Positions 14,632-23,210 of a stretch of 64,000 nt of DNA are shown here, piece after piece. The position numbers and the translations under genes were made by a program. The notes below the pieces were generated by a model, which searched no databases, was not told the DNA's origin, and was given only the letters and a program-made list of their open reading frames with translations. Each line of letters opens with the position of its first letter. Position 1 is the stretch's first letter. The DNA is taken from assembly GCA_958427355.1 (NCBI GenBank), contig CAUACA010000001.1, positions 1-64,000 on the forward strand, written 5' to 3'. Source of the DNA: an uncultured Collinsella sp. GTDB taxonomy: Bacteria > Actinomycetota > Coriobacteriia > Coriobacteriales > Coriobacteriaceae.

Positions 14632-16024
14632 ATGATGGAGGCTATGGATACTCAGACCCCAACATATTCCGATGACGAGCTGACCGCAGCGCTTGTCGAG
14701 CACCTGGCGTCGCTCGATCGCGACGACAGCTATCGCGTGGAGCGTGTACTTAAGCGCTCGTCCGTTGAAACAACCGAGCTCGTGTACTTTGAAGGAACCG
14801 GCGGTGGTTCGCTCGGCCCCTTTGTCCGTAAACGCATCGATGCTTCGGCTCAAATCGGAGGGGCATACGAGCGTCTATTTGCCGCTCAGCGGGCAGGCAG
14901 GCGTTTTGAGCACCTGCCCAGAATCGTCGATTGTCGTCGTGTGGGCGACGAGCTCAACGTGGTTATGGAATACATCGAAGGGGAGACACTCGGGGCGCTG
15001 GTGGACCGTCTGGGAGCCACCCCCCGATTATGCGCGTGAATTGTATCCTGCCCTTTGCGACGCCGTGGGTGAGCTCCATGCCGGTTTTGCAATGGCGGGG
15101 GAGACGTCGGCGCCGGAGATCCATCGCGACCTCAAGCCGTCGAATATCATCGTGACAGGTGCCAACTATACGCCTAATGACGGCCTGACATTTTCATCGC
15201 TGGTGATTATCGACTTGGGGATCGCGCGCGTATGGCGCGATGGCGCCGATGCCGACACCGTCAAGTTTGGGACACGGCCCTATGCGCCGCCCGAGCAGTA
15301 TGGGTTTGGGCAGACGAGCGTGCGAAGCGACGTCTACGCACTTGGCGCCCTGTTGTTCTTCTGCTTGACGGGAGTCGACCCTAAGCCAGGGCTCGACATG
15401 CGCGAGCAATGCGAGGCGCGCGGCATTCCCACTTCACTTGCCGATGCCGTCTGCATGTCGATGGCGCTCGACCCGGCCAAGCGTTTTGCGAGTGCGGAAG
15501 CGTTGGGACGGGCGACGCGCGCGGCATACGATCTGAGTCGCCCCGTGCGGCCTTCTGCGCCTGCGCCTGTCCGTACTCCGGCCTCGGAGACAGTGTTGGC
15601 GTCCCAAGGGCTCCAGAAACCCGCAGGGCTTCCTAGCCCTGCCGCCTCCGCTGCATGCGGTCTGCTCTCTCGCGTTCCGGAGTCTCTGGGGCGCATTTGG
15701 AATACGCTCGTCTGCTTCTCGCTGCTTGTGTTCTTTGCCGGTAGCCACTTTGCCGTCTTTCACCCCACGGGAGCAAACCAAAGCTACCCGACGTGGCTTC
15801 TCATAATCGAGTATTTTTTCTTTGTCGATGGCCTTATGGTGCTTATGCATTTTGCGCTGCTCGATAAGCGCCGTCTTCGTCGGCGATTCGCATTGCTCGA
15901 CAGCTATCGCGGCAAGAAGCTCGCGAAGCTCTTGCTCAAGGCATTGGGTGTGCTGCTCCTATGCATGATCGTCATAGTCGCGGTTGCCAATGCGACCGGC
16001 GTCGTCGATACCTCCGCTACCTAA
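14632..16024 (+). pseudogene. Ser/Thr protein kinase with C-terminal membrane segments, frameshifted at a C-tract
   Basis: The N-lobe is encoded in one frame up to a stop near 15039. The C-lobe (HRDLKPSNIIV catalytic loop, IIDLGIAR in place of DFG, GTRPYAPPEQYG activation segment, DVYALGALLFF) is encoded in another frame. The switch falls at a run of six C (15020-15025), where the two frames join smoothly (EGETLGALVDRLG to PDYARELYPAL). After the kinase domain come a Pro/Ala linker and two hydrophobic segments. The true start is uncertain (ATG 14632, 14635 or 14644, or GTG 14614). Disruption may be a mutation, a sequencing error, or slippage-based switching. Confidence 0.75.
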
Positions 16025-16029
16025 AAGAA

Positions 16030-16052
16030 AAAGGGCCCCATTGGGGCCCTTT
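16030..16052. terminator. Bidirectional terminator between the kinase and the secreted wall protein
   Basis: A perfect 10-bp stem AAAGGGCCCC/GGGGCCCTTT has a three-base loop. The minus-strand side has a longer T-run (TTTTTCTTTT), so it mainly serves the minus-strand gene. Confidence 0.9.
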
Positions 16053-16062
16053 GCAGTTGCAC

Positions 16063-17196
16063 TTAGATGCGGTTCATCTGAGCGGCGACTTTGTTGTACC
16101 AGTCCTGCCACGTGGGCGGGCAGTACTTTTTGGCCGCTGCTGGGGTAAGGGTGGAGCCGTAGTTGGCGCCCAGATAGGCAACGTGAGCGGAGATGCCCTC
16201 GCTCCAGCTGCCAAAGCTGCGCCAACCGCCGCCGCGGGCACTCCAGCCCCAGGCGTTGTAAGAATTGGCGCAATAAGCACCCTTGGTGCTCTCGATGCAG
16301 GCGATGGCGGGGGACCAACGGGGGTCGACACCGGTATTCCAAGCGGCGACGGCAAAGTTATAGCCCTGGCCTGCCATGGGGGAGCCGGCGAGATAATTGT
16401 CGATGCGGCCTGTCCACTCATTAATGAACGAATCGTAATCGGAGCTACCGGTATTGGCGTTGTTCACCGTGGTGTCGATGGTGGTGTTGGTGTTGGTGGC
16501 CTGGCTGCTGGAATTGCTGCCGCTTACGCCCTCGCCCGAGAGCTTCTCGGCGGCAGCGGCCTTATCGGCCTCAAGCTTGGCAAGCTCGGCGGCATTTTCC
16601 TGCTCGGCTTTTGCCTGCGCCTCGCTGCGGAGCTGCTGGGCCTGCGCCAGCGCGTCCTCGGCGTTTTTCTGCTCTGCCTCAAGTTGAGACTTGGCCTGCT
16701 GGAGCTCAGCCTTGTTCTGCTCGAGTTCGGTTTGCATGTTATTGAGCTCTTCGATCTCGTCGACGCTCGAGCTCGTGATCTGGTTGGTGTATTTGCAGGT
16801 CGTGATGAACTCACCCAGGCTCTGCGCGTTGACCAGGAAGCTCACGATGGGATTGGTGCCCTTCTGATACTTGTACAGATCGCGCATGGCGGAGCTTGCC
16901 TTGGCCTGCTGCTCGGGAAGCTTGGCCTCGATTTCCTCGATGCTTGCCTCATTGGAGTCAATCTGCTTTTGCAGGTCATCGAGTTTGGTGCGGGCGTCGT
17001 TGTAGGCGCTCGTGGCGGCTTCGATCTTCTGCTGGGCTGCGGAAAGCTGGTCCTGCGTTGCCTGCGAGGCGGCATACGCCGCAACGGGGGAGAGCATCGG
17101 CGTGGCCGTCAGCGCAACGGCGAGCGCGGCGCTCGTGATGATACGAGCCGGCTTCGACGCAATGAGCGCTGCGGTGCGATGATTCGAATGCTGCAT
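16063..17196 (-). CDS. Secreted coiled-coil protein with C-terminal lysozyme/glucosaminidase-like domain
   Basis: The 377-aa product has a signal peptide ending near AAYAAS (about residue 42), then two coiled-coil blocks (about 45-105 and 130-220: DQLSAAQQKIEAATSAYNDA, later ELEQNKAELQQAKSQLEAEQ), as in the N-terminal parts of PcsB/CwlO-type wall proteins. An Asn/Ser/Thr linker follows, then a C-terminal domain (about 250-377) with SPAIACIESTKG, SYNAWGW and YCPPTWQDWY that resembles lysozyme-like muralytic domains. The Glu in IESTKG is a candidate catalytic residue. A TTG further up is open but the ATG at 17196, after AGAGGGA, is the better start. It probably acts in cell separation or wall turnover. 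Confidence 0.72.
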   Translation of the reverse strand: MQHSNHRTAALIASKPARIITSAALAVALTATPMLSPVAAYAASQATQDQLSAAQQKIEAATSAYNDARTKLDDLQKQIDSNEASIEEIEAKLPEQQAKASSAMRDLYKYQKGTNPIVSFLVNAQSLGEFITTCKYTNQITSSSVDEIEELNNMQTELEQNKAELQQAKSQLEAEQKNAEDALAQAQQLRSEAQAKAEQENAAELAKLEADKAAAAEKLSGEGVSGSNSSSQATNTNTTIDTTVNNANTGSSDYDSFINEWTGRIDNYLAGSPMAGQGYNFAVAAWNTGVDPRWSPAIACIESTKGAYCANSYNAWGWSARGGGWRSFGSWSEGISAHVAYLGANYGSTLTPAAAKKYCPPTWQDWYNKVAAQMNRI

Positions 17197-17257
17197 CCAG
17201 TCCCTCTGCAATCAATCGTAGGTTATGGTTCGAACGGTATTCTACTACTGCTTTCGA

Positions 17258-17303
17258 CCTCAACTTGAACCTTAAAGGTTCCAAAGGGTCAAGTTGAACT
17301 TGA
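17258..17303. promoter_or_regulatory. Cluster of palindromic operators upstream of the secreted wall protein
   Basis: The cluster contains CCTCAACTTGA (17258-17268), the palindrome AACCTT-A-AAGGTT (17268-17280), and TCAAGTT-G-AACTTGA (17289-17303), a perfect 7-1-7 inverted repeat. Related words occur at 17352 (TTCAACTTTAA) and at 54614 upstream of mraZ. A TAGAAT-like -10 for the minus strand lies nearby, about 17238-17243. Confidence 0.5.
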
Positions 17304-17430
17304 GGCTTTGGCTTTGACCTGCAGTTATGATGAATTGTTGAGAAACCATAGAGTTCAACTTTAACGTTACAGAGCCCTGTTTGAGAGGAGTTTTGGGCTG
17401 TAAAAGCTATCTCAACGTGGGGTTTCATAA

Positions 17431-18063
17431 CTACAGCGTGCCCTTCTGGCGAGCCTGCTCAATCTCTTCGAGGGCCTCGGCGGGGGTGAACGAACAGGTG
17501 CCGTCGCCGAGTTTGATTACCTGGATATCGTCGCCGGCGTAGACCTCTCCGCCCTTTAGTACCACGCCAAAAACGCCCTCGTGGGGAAAGATACAGTCGC
17601 CGGCGAGATAGTAGATGGCACAGCGGGTGTGGCAGACCTTGCCGATCTGACTGATTTCGACCAGGACATCGTTGCCAATCTTGAGCTGCGTTCCCAGGGG
17701 GAGCGAGAGCAGGTTGATGCCCTGGGTTGTGAAGTTCTCGCCAAAGTCGCCCTCGTGCACATCGAGCCCGCGCGCCTGCGCCGTCTGGATAGACTCTGCA
17801 GCTAAAAAGGAAACCTGGCGGTGCCAATGCCCGGCGTGCGCATCGGAGGCGAGGCCAAACTGCTCGATGACGGTGTCGTGCCCGTCGGCGACGGGTGACT
17901 TACGCGTGCCTTTGTGCTCCGACGTGTTGATTGAGACGATACGGGCAGGCCCGTTGTAAGCATCGTTTGCGGTGCGTAGGGGAGCTGCCGTTTGTGCGCG
18001 TTCCGCCAGCTCGTGCTTCGCGGCATTGAGGATGGGATTATCGGTCGGATGGTCTTGGGGCAC
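17431..18063 (-). CDS. MOSC-domain protein
   Basis: The 210-aa protein has a MOSC beta-barrel domain: an N-terminal ARIVSINTSEHKGTRK, HWHRQVSFLAAESI, GDFGENFTTQGINLLSLPLGTQLKIG, and the conserved cysteine region VCHTRCAIYYLAGDC. MOSC proteins handle sulfur or molybdopterin-linked chemistry or detoxify N-hydroxylated compounds, as with YiiM. Here no molybdenum cofactor gene is adjacent, so the substrate is unknown. The start is a GTG preceded by AAAGGCGCG; the frame has no better upstream start. Confidence 0.82.
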   Translation of the reverse strand: MPQDHPTDNPILNAAKHELAERAQTAAPLRTANDAYNGPARIVSINTSEHKGTRKSPVADGHDTVIEQFGLASDAHAGHWHRQVSFLAAESIQTAQARGLDVHEGDFGENFTTQGINLLSLPLGTQLKIGNDVLVEISQIGKVCHTRCAIYYLAGDCIFPHEGVFGVVLKGGEVYAGDDIQVIKLGDGTCSFTPAEALEEIEQARQKGTL

Positions 18064-18211
18064 GTGCGCGCCTTTCGCTCGAGGATGTCAATACGCTGAA
18101 TCCTACAACAATGGTAGGTTCATTGCCCATTGTCATACAACGGTGAGCGCCGTCTTCGTGCTGGCCTTCGTGCTGGACGATTACGTCGATTGCCATAGAT
18201 ACGGTGGAGCT

Positions 18212-18241
18212 TTGGGCGCCGGCGGCTTGGCACGCTAGAAT
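18212..18241 (+). promoter_or_regulatory. Candidate promoter of the ATP-grasp ligase operon
   Basis: TTGGGC and TAGAAT are 18 bases apart and end 57 bases before the ATG. The short direct repeat CTTCGTGCTGG occurs twice upstream of it. Confidence 0.45.
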
Positions 18242-18297
18242 AAATCAGTTGCGCAAAGACCGCCCGTTGTGTGGGCAGTTCATGATAGGAAGTTTCC

Positions 18298-19554
18298 ATG
18301 GCATTGCAGTTTACAGAGCGCGAGTTCATCCCCGTGCTGCTCGGTGGCGACATCAACGCCTACTCGGTGGCGCGCGCCTTCTACGAGGAGTACCAGGTCA
18401 AGAGTCTGGTCTTTGGCAAGTACCAGACGGGCCCTGCGTACCGCAGCCAGATTATCGACTACACGCCCAACGTGGATATCGATACCATGCCCGTGATGCT
18501 CAAAACCGTCAACGGCATTGCCCAAGCGCATGCCGACAAGACGATTGTCCTTGTGGGCTGTGGCGATAACTATGTTGCCCTCGTGGCTCAGGCCAAGGAT
18601 GCCCATGAGTTGGCGGATAACATCGTCGCGCCTTACGCTCCCTATAGCATGCTTGAACAGTGTCAGAAGAAGGAGATCTTCTACGAGCTGTGCGAGAAGC
18701 ATGGCGTGCCCTATCCGCACACGTTTACCTTTACCAAGGCGATGCTCAATGCCCAGGGTGAGGCGCCTGCCGAAGTGCTCGACCAGATCGATTTTCCTTA
18801 CCCGATGATTCTGAAGCCTTCTGACGGCATCATGTGGTGGCAGCACGAGTTCGAGGGCCAGAAGAAGGCCTATGATATTGCCGACCGCGCCGAGCTGGAA
18901 CAGGTTATTCGCGATTCGTATGCCAGCGGCTACACCGACGATCTGATCTTGCAGGATCGCGTGCCCGGCAACGACGAGTACATGCGCGTGCTCACCAGCT
19001 ATTCCGACCGCAACGGCAAGGTGCGCATGATGTGCCTGGGCCATGTGCTGCTCGAGGAGCATCAGCCCCACGGTGTCGGCAACCATGCCTGTATCATTAC
19101 CGAGCCCAACGACGAGCTCATGGGCGGCGTGCGCAAGCTGCTCGAGGACCTTCACTTTGTGGGCTATTCCAACTTTGACGTTAAGTACGACGAGCGCGAC
19201 GGCTCGTTTAAGTTCTTCGATTTCAACACGCGCCAGGGCCGCAGCAACTACTACGTTACCAACAGCGGCTTTAACGTTGCCAAGTATGTGGTGGACGAGT
19301 ATGTGTTCAACCGTCCGTTTGAGCCGGAGTTTGTGACGGCTCAGGACGAGGCCCTGTGGATGGTCGTCCCCATGGGCGTCGTCGACAAGTACGTCAAGGA
19401 TCCCGAGCTGCGCGCTAAGGTGCATCGCCTGGACAAGGAAGGCAAGGGCGCCGACCCTTCGTTTATGAAGGGCGACTTTGTCTTTAACCGCTGGCTGCGC
19501 ATGTGGCACACCAAGCTGCGCCACTTTAAGCTGTTCAAGACGTATTACAAGTAG
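18298..19554 (+). CDS. ATP-grasp carboxylate-amine ligase (D-aspartate ligase-like)
   Basis: The 418-aa protein is an ATP-grasp enzyme: an N-terminal pre-grasp domain (FIPVLLGGDINAYSVARAF), the ATP-lysine region DFPYPMILKPSDGIMWW, EDDLIL-type strands, and the metal-binding end FKFFDFNTRQGRSNYY. Length and layout match D-aspartate ligases that add D-Asp to the third residue of the peptidoglycan stem. An aspartate/glutamate-type racemase follows after 84 bases and would supply D-Asp. I recall that Collinsella walls are described with a D-Asp-containing cross-bridge, which would fit. Other carboxylate-amine ligases remain possible. Confidence 0.75.
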   Translation: MALQFTEREFIPVLLGGDINAYSVARAFYEEYQVKSLVFGKYQTGPAYRSQIIDYTPNVDIDTMPVMLKTVNGIAQAHADKTIVLVGCGDNYVALVAQAKDAHELADNIVAPYAPYSMLEQCQKKEIFYELCEKHGVPYPHTFTFTKAMLNAQGEAPAEVLDQIDFPYPMILKPSDGIMWWQHEFEGQKKAYDIADRAELEQVIRDSYASGYTDDLILQDRVPGNDEYMRVLTSYSDRNGKVRMMCLGHVLLEEHQPHGVGNHACIITEPNDELMGGVRKLLEDLHFVGYSNFDVKYDERDGSFKFFDFNTRQGRSNYYVTNSGFNVAKYVVDEYVFNRPFEPEFVTAQDEALWMVVPMGVVDKYVKDPELRAKVHRLDKEGKGADPSFMKGDFVFNRWLRMWHTKLRHFKLFKTYYK

Positions 19555-19638
19555 ATGAGCGCGGCGCCCGTCCGGTTTGCATCGGGCGGGCGCGGGTATG
19601 ATACGCGCAATTGCGCAAGCGTCACCAAGGAGGCGGCG

Positions 19639-20385
19639 ATGGAAAAGCTGGGAGTTATCGGCGGCATGGGCGCCGAGGCCACGTCGTATTACTACGACCA
19701 GGTGGTGCGTCATACGGCTGCTGCCTGCGATCAGGAACATATCGACATGGTGGTGCTCTCCAAGTCGACCATGCCCGACCGCACGCTGGCCATTAAGACC
19801 GGCGAGCATGCCAAGCTGCTGGCGACCATGAAAGAGTGTGCCCGGGCACTCGAGTCGCTGGGCTGTGCGCACATTGCCATTCCCTGCAACACGTCGCACT
19901 ACTTCTACGACCAGATCCAGTCGTTTACGAAGGTGCCGATTATCCACATGCCGCGTGAGTCGGTTCGTTATGCCCTTGCGGGTGCGGTGATGGGAGAGTG
20001 CGAGTTCGACCCCAACCTGAGTGTGCCGGCCGAGCCGGTGCATAAGATCGGCATCATGGGCACCGATGGCACCGTGGGCGCGGGCGTCTACGGCCGCGAA
20101 TGTAAGGCTGCGGGTGTTGAGGTCGTCTATCCCAGCGAGAAACGTCAGAACGATGTGATGTCGCTTATCTACGATGATGTGAAGGCCGGACGTGAGCCCG
20201 ATATGGATAAGTTCGACCGCGTGATGTGGGAGTTCGCCCGTAGCGGCTGCGACCGCGTCATTCTGGCCTGCACCGAGCTCTCGGTGCTGCAGAAATACCG
20301 AGAGATGCCCGAGATCACCCTCGACGCCATGGATGTCCTGGTGCGCGAATCCATCATCCGTAGCGGCGCCCCCTACCGCCTCTAG
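19639..20385 (+). CDS. Aspartate/glutamate racemase family protein
   Basis: The 248-aa protein begins MEKLGVIGGMGAEATSYYY and carries both catalytic cysteines expected of cofactor-independent racemases, in IPCNTSHYF and LACTELSVL, with IGIMGTDGTV in the second domain. The ATG has an AAGGAGG site; upstream open codons are not needed. Pairing with the preceding ATP-grasp ligase makes aspartate racemase the best guess, giving D-Asp for wall cross-bridges. Amino-acid specificity cannot be read from the sequence. A strong terminator follows. Confidence 0.82.
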   Translation: MEKLGVIGGMGAEATSYYYDQVVRHTAAACDQEHIDMVVLSKSTMPDRTLAIKTGEHAKLLATMKECARALESLGCAHIAIPCNTSHYFYDQIQSFTKVPIIHMPRESVRYALAGAVMGECEFDPNLSVPAEPVHKIGIMGTDGTVGAGVYGRECKAAGVEVVYPSEKRQNDVMSLIYDDVKAGREPDMDKFDRVMWEFARSGCDRVILACTELSVLQKYREMPEITLDAMDVLVRESIIRSGAPYRL

Positions 20386-20403
20386 CTTCCGACCTGTCAA
20401 AAA

Positions 20404-20421
20404 GGGACAGGTTAATTTTGG
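20404..20421. repeat. GGGACAGGTT intergenic repeat copy
   Basis: GGGACAGGTTAATTTTGG matches the element at 4958. Here the upstream ACCTGTC can pair with GACAGGT to form a small hairpin. It lies just after the racemase stop codon. Confidence 0.4.
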
Positions 20422-20444
20422 TAGGTTTTATCTGGTGAAACAGT

Positions 20445-20479
20445 AAGGCCTCGGCTCGTTTGGTGCGAGCCGAGGCCTT
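20445..20479. terminator. Bidirectional terminator between the racemase and the ECF operon
   Basis: A perfect 14-bp stem AAGGCCTCGGCTCG/CGAGCCGAGGCCTT with a seven-base loop runs into TT and lies between convergent genes. Confidence 0.9.
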
Positions 20480-20509
20480 TTGCGTTGGGCGGTTGCTGTC
20501 AGTGGTGAA

Positions 20510-21256
20510 CTAGAACAGGAAGCCGATGGCGATGAGGGCGATGCTGACGATGAGCACGGCGATGTCTAGGCCCTTGATGGGGTAGCGCTTGTACGAGCTG
20601 GCGCGCGTACGCAGATAGAAGCCGCGCTGTTCTGCCGCCAAGGCTGTGGCATCGGTCTTGCCCACGCTCGAGATGAGCAGCGGCACGCACAGTGGCAGCA
20701 TGAGCTTAAGCTTCTTGATGGGGTTCTTGGTGTCGTACTCGACGCCGCGTGCGGTCTGCGCCTCCATGATGGCGTTCATCTCTTGACCAAACACCGGCAC
20801 GAAGCGCAGCGCCGTGGTAAAAGTGAAAGCATAGCGATACGGCACGTGCAGCACCTCGACGCAGGCGTTGGCAAGGTCGTTGAGCTTGGTCACCATGAGC
20901 ATGAGGATGAGTGGTAACGCCACACCAAGCAGGCGCAGACAGGCCTTCGATCCTGTGATGAGACCCGTGTCGGTGATAAAGCCCCACACCACGTTGCCAT
21001 CGCGCATAAAGGCCAGCTGGAGCACCAGCATGATAAGCGCGAGCGGAATCAGCAACTTGAGCAGCGAGAGCAGACGGTCGACGACGCCGGCATAGGCACC
21101 CAGCGCAAGGGTGAGTGCCAAAAAGCCCAGCAGCGCCACGTAGGTGTCGGACAAGAAGATGCCGACGATGATGGCGGCGGCGAGGCCCAGTTTGACGACG
21201 GGATTCAGGCGATGCAGCAGCGTATCGCCCGGCATGTAGTCGATGACGTTAACCAC
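20510..21256 (-). CDS. ecfT: ECF transporter transmembrane T component
   Basis: The membrane scaffold of an energy-coupling factor transporter (248 aa from GTG at 21256). It has about five or six hydrophobic segments and the EcfT coupling-helix motifs: LRFVPVFGQEMNAIMEAQTARG and a second conserved AEQRGFYLRT. The GTG overlaps the stop of the ATPase gene by 8 bases and is preceded by AAGGAG, so translation is coupled. A longer open frame exists to 21289 but overlaps the ATPase more and lacks a ribosome-binding site. It forms a complex with the fused ATPase and the upstream S component. Confidence 0.9.
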   Translation of the reverse strand: MVNVIDYMPGDTLLHRLNPVVKLGLAAAIIVGIFLSDTYVALLGFLALTLALGAYAGVVDRLLSLLKLLIPLALIMLVLQLAFMRDGNVVWGFITDTGLITGSKACLRLLGVALPLILMLMVTKLNDLANACVEVLHVPYRYAFTFTTALRFVPVFGQEMNAIMEAQTARGVEYDTKNPIKKLKLMLPLCVPLLISSVGKTDATALAAEQRGFYLRTRASSYKRYPIKGLDIAVLIVSIALIAIGFLF

Positions 21257-23000
21257 GGTGGACCATCTCCTTGGTAATTCGAACGACATCGGTGACCTCG
21301 CTCACCTGCGCAAAAGCGGGCGAGACGGAAGATGCCAGACGGCGCGAGAGTTCGATGACCTGGGGCGGCTCAACGTAGGCATGCTGCATGAGTTCGATGT
21401 TCGAGAACAGCTCGTGCGTGCGGCCGCGGTCGAGGATGCGACCGTCGGCCATTACCACAATGCGCTCGGCAAAATCCGAGACGACTTCCATATCGTGGCA
21501 GACCATGATGACGGCGCAACCGCGCTCGGCCATGGTGCGTACCGTTTCCATCACGGTCATGCACTCGCGGTAGTCCAAGCCGCTCGTGGGCTCGTCGAGC
21601 ACGACGATCTTGGGCTCAACCACTACGACGGAGGCAAGTGCCACCATTTGTCGCTGGCCACGCGAAAGCGAGAACGGTGCCTCGTCGGCGGGCAGACCAA
21701 AGCGGTCGATGACCAGCTGGGCGCGACGCAGAGCCTCGGCACGGTCCATGCCGCCCAGCTCCAAGCCAAAGGCGACCTCGTCGAGCACGGTATCCTTGCA
21801 GATCTGGCGGTCGGGGTTTTGGAAGAGCGTTGCGGCCTCGCGGGCGATACGGCTCGTGGGGACCGCGGCAGTATCCAGGCCCGTAACGCGCACGCTGCCC
21901 GAGGCGGGCTTAAGCAGGCCCGTGAGCAGCTTGGTGAGCGTGGTCTTGCCGGCACCGTTCTGGCCGACGATGCCCACGAGCTCGCCAGGATAGAGCGTCA
22001 GGCTAAGGTCGTGTACGGCGGCGCCGCCATTGGGATAGGCAAACTCAACATGGTCGAAGGTGAGTACGGGTTCGGCGTCCTTGGCATGAGGACGCAACGA
22101 CGGTGCATGCGGGGAACCGGTGGGCGCCTGGGCTTCGATGGCCGCGTGTGCGGGGTCGACGATGCCCGAAATCAGGCGCTCAGCCTCATCGACATCCAAG
22201 CAGGGGGTACCGCTTACCAGGCCATCGGCCTCGAGGCTATTGAAGATACGCGTGACGCGAGGGCAGTCGACGCCGATGGCACGGAGCTCGTCGGTATGCG
22301 CGAAGACCTCGTGTGGCTCGCCCTGCAGTGCAATTTCGCCATGGTTGAGCACGAACACGCGGTTGCAGTACTCCGAGAGCAGAGCGACCTTTTGCTCAAC
22401 GACGACGATGGTGATTCCAAGTACGCGGTTTGCCTCACGCAGCGTCTCGAAGACCAATGTGGAGCTGGCGGGGTCGAGTGCCGCGGTGGGCTCGTCGAGA
22501 ACCAAGACGCGCGGACGCATGGCGAGGATGGCGGCGATGGCTACCTTTTGCTTCTGTCCGCCCGAGAGGGTTGCGATCTCGCGGTCGCGCAGGTCGCTGA
22601 TGCCGACGGTCTCGAGCGTTTCGCTCACGCGCTGCTCGATCAGGTCGTGGGGAACGCCAAAGTTCTCGAGGCCAAAGAGCATCTCGTCCTCGACGACCGA
22701 GGCGACCATCTGCGTGTCGATATCCTGCAGCACGCTGCCGACGATCTGTGACACGTCGGTCAGCGAGACCTCGCAGGTGTCATGGCCGTCAACCATGACG
22801 GACCCAAAGAACGCGCCGGTGTAGTGGTGGGGCACGGCACCTGACAGGCAGGCGGCAAGCGTGGACTTGCCGGCGCCCGAGGGCCCGATGATGCCGATGA
22901 AATCTCCCTTGTTCACGCTGAGCGAGATGTGGCTGAGCGCCTGCTCGGTCTGCGTGCCATAGGAGAACGAGACATCGTCGACGTTGATGATCGTTTCCAT
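21249..23000 (-). CDS. ECF transporter ATPase, two fused ABC domains
   Basis: A 583-aa fusion of the two ATPase subunits of an ECF transporter. The first domain (about 1-240) has Walker A GPSGAGKST, signature LSGGQKQK and Walker B VLVLDEPT. The second (about 320-545) has GQNGAGKTT, LSRGQRQM and IVVLDEPT with SGLD. The domains are joined by an Ala/Pro-rich linker near residues 285-315. Fused EcfA1-A2 proteins occur in Actinobacteria. It is the middle gene of the S-ATPase-T operon. The ATG follows GAAAGG. Confidence 0.92.
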   Translation of the reverse strand: METIINVDDVSFSYGTQTEQALSHISLSVNKGDFIGIIGPSGAGKSTLAACLSGAVPHHYTGAFFGSVMVDGHDTCEVSLTDVSQIVGSVLQDIDTQMVASVVEDEMLFGLENFGVPHDLIEQRVSETLETVGISDLRDREIATLSGGQKQKVAIAAILAMRPRVLVLDEPTAALDPASSTLVFETLREANRVLGITIVVVEQKVALLSEYCNRVFVLNHGEIALQGEPHEVFAHTDELRAIGVDCPRVTRIFNSLEADGLVSGTPCLDVDEAERLISGIVDPAHAAIEAQAPTGSPHAPSLRPHAKDAEPVLTFDHVEFAYPNGGAAVHDLSLTLYPGELVGIVGQNGAGKTTLTKLLTGLLKPASGSVRVTGLDTAAVPTSRIAREAATLFQNPDRQICKDTVLDEVAFGLELGGMDRAEALRRAQLVIDRFGLPADEAPFSLSRGQRQMVALASVVVVEPKIVVLDEPTSGLDYRECMTVMETVRTMAERGCAVIMVCHDMEVVSDFAERIVVMADGRILDRGRTHELFSNIELMQHAYVEPPQVIELSRRLASSVSPAFAQVSEVTDVVRITKEMVHRG

Positions 23001-23020
23001 GGATACCTTTCATAGTCATT

Positions 23021-23056
23021 GGACGTTCTTACATGACTAGTCGTTTAAGAACGTCC
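23021..23056 (-). other. Hairpin just upstream of the ECF ATPase gene
   Basis: A perfect 10-bp inverted repeat GGACGTTCTT/AAGAACGTCC has a 16-base loop and lies 21 bases before the ATPase start codon on the minus strand. There is no T-run, so it is more likely an mRNA stability or processing element than a terminator. Confidence 0.5.
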
Positions 23057-23103
23057 CCAAGAGCTAGCCGTTTGGGACAGTCTTTGGTGGTGAAGCACGG
23101 AGA

Positions 23104-23204
23104 CGGCTTTACGAGGGGCCTCAGGTTGGCGTGAAAGAGGAGTGAAGCGTACTTGGGTACGCGAGCGACGAATGAACGCCAAGATGGGGTGGCTCGTAAA
23201 GCCG
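23104..23204 (-). ncRNA. Structured element, family 1 copy C (3' of the ECF S component)
   Basis: On the minus strand three perfect nested stems are present: outer CGGCTTTACGAG/CTCGTAAAGCCG (12 bp), middle TTGGCGT/ACGCCAA (7 bp) and apical GCGTAC/GTACGC (6 bp, CCAA loop). Single-stranded linkers TTCATTCGTCG and CTCCTCTTTC are shared with copy A, while the stems differ. It starts about 7 bases after the S-component stop, inside the operon. Confidence 0.65.
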
Positions 23205-23210
23205 AGCGGG

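Noticed and set aside
18280..20400. 706-codon minus-strand frame opposite the ATP-grasp ligase and racemase
   Set aside because: Shadow of real genes; the product is His/Leu/Val-rich without domain motifs.
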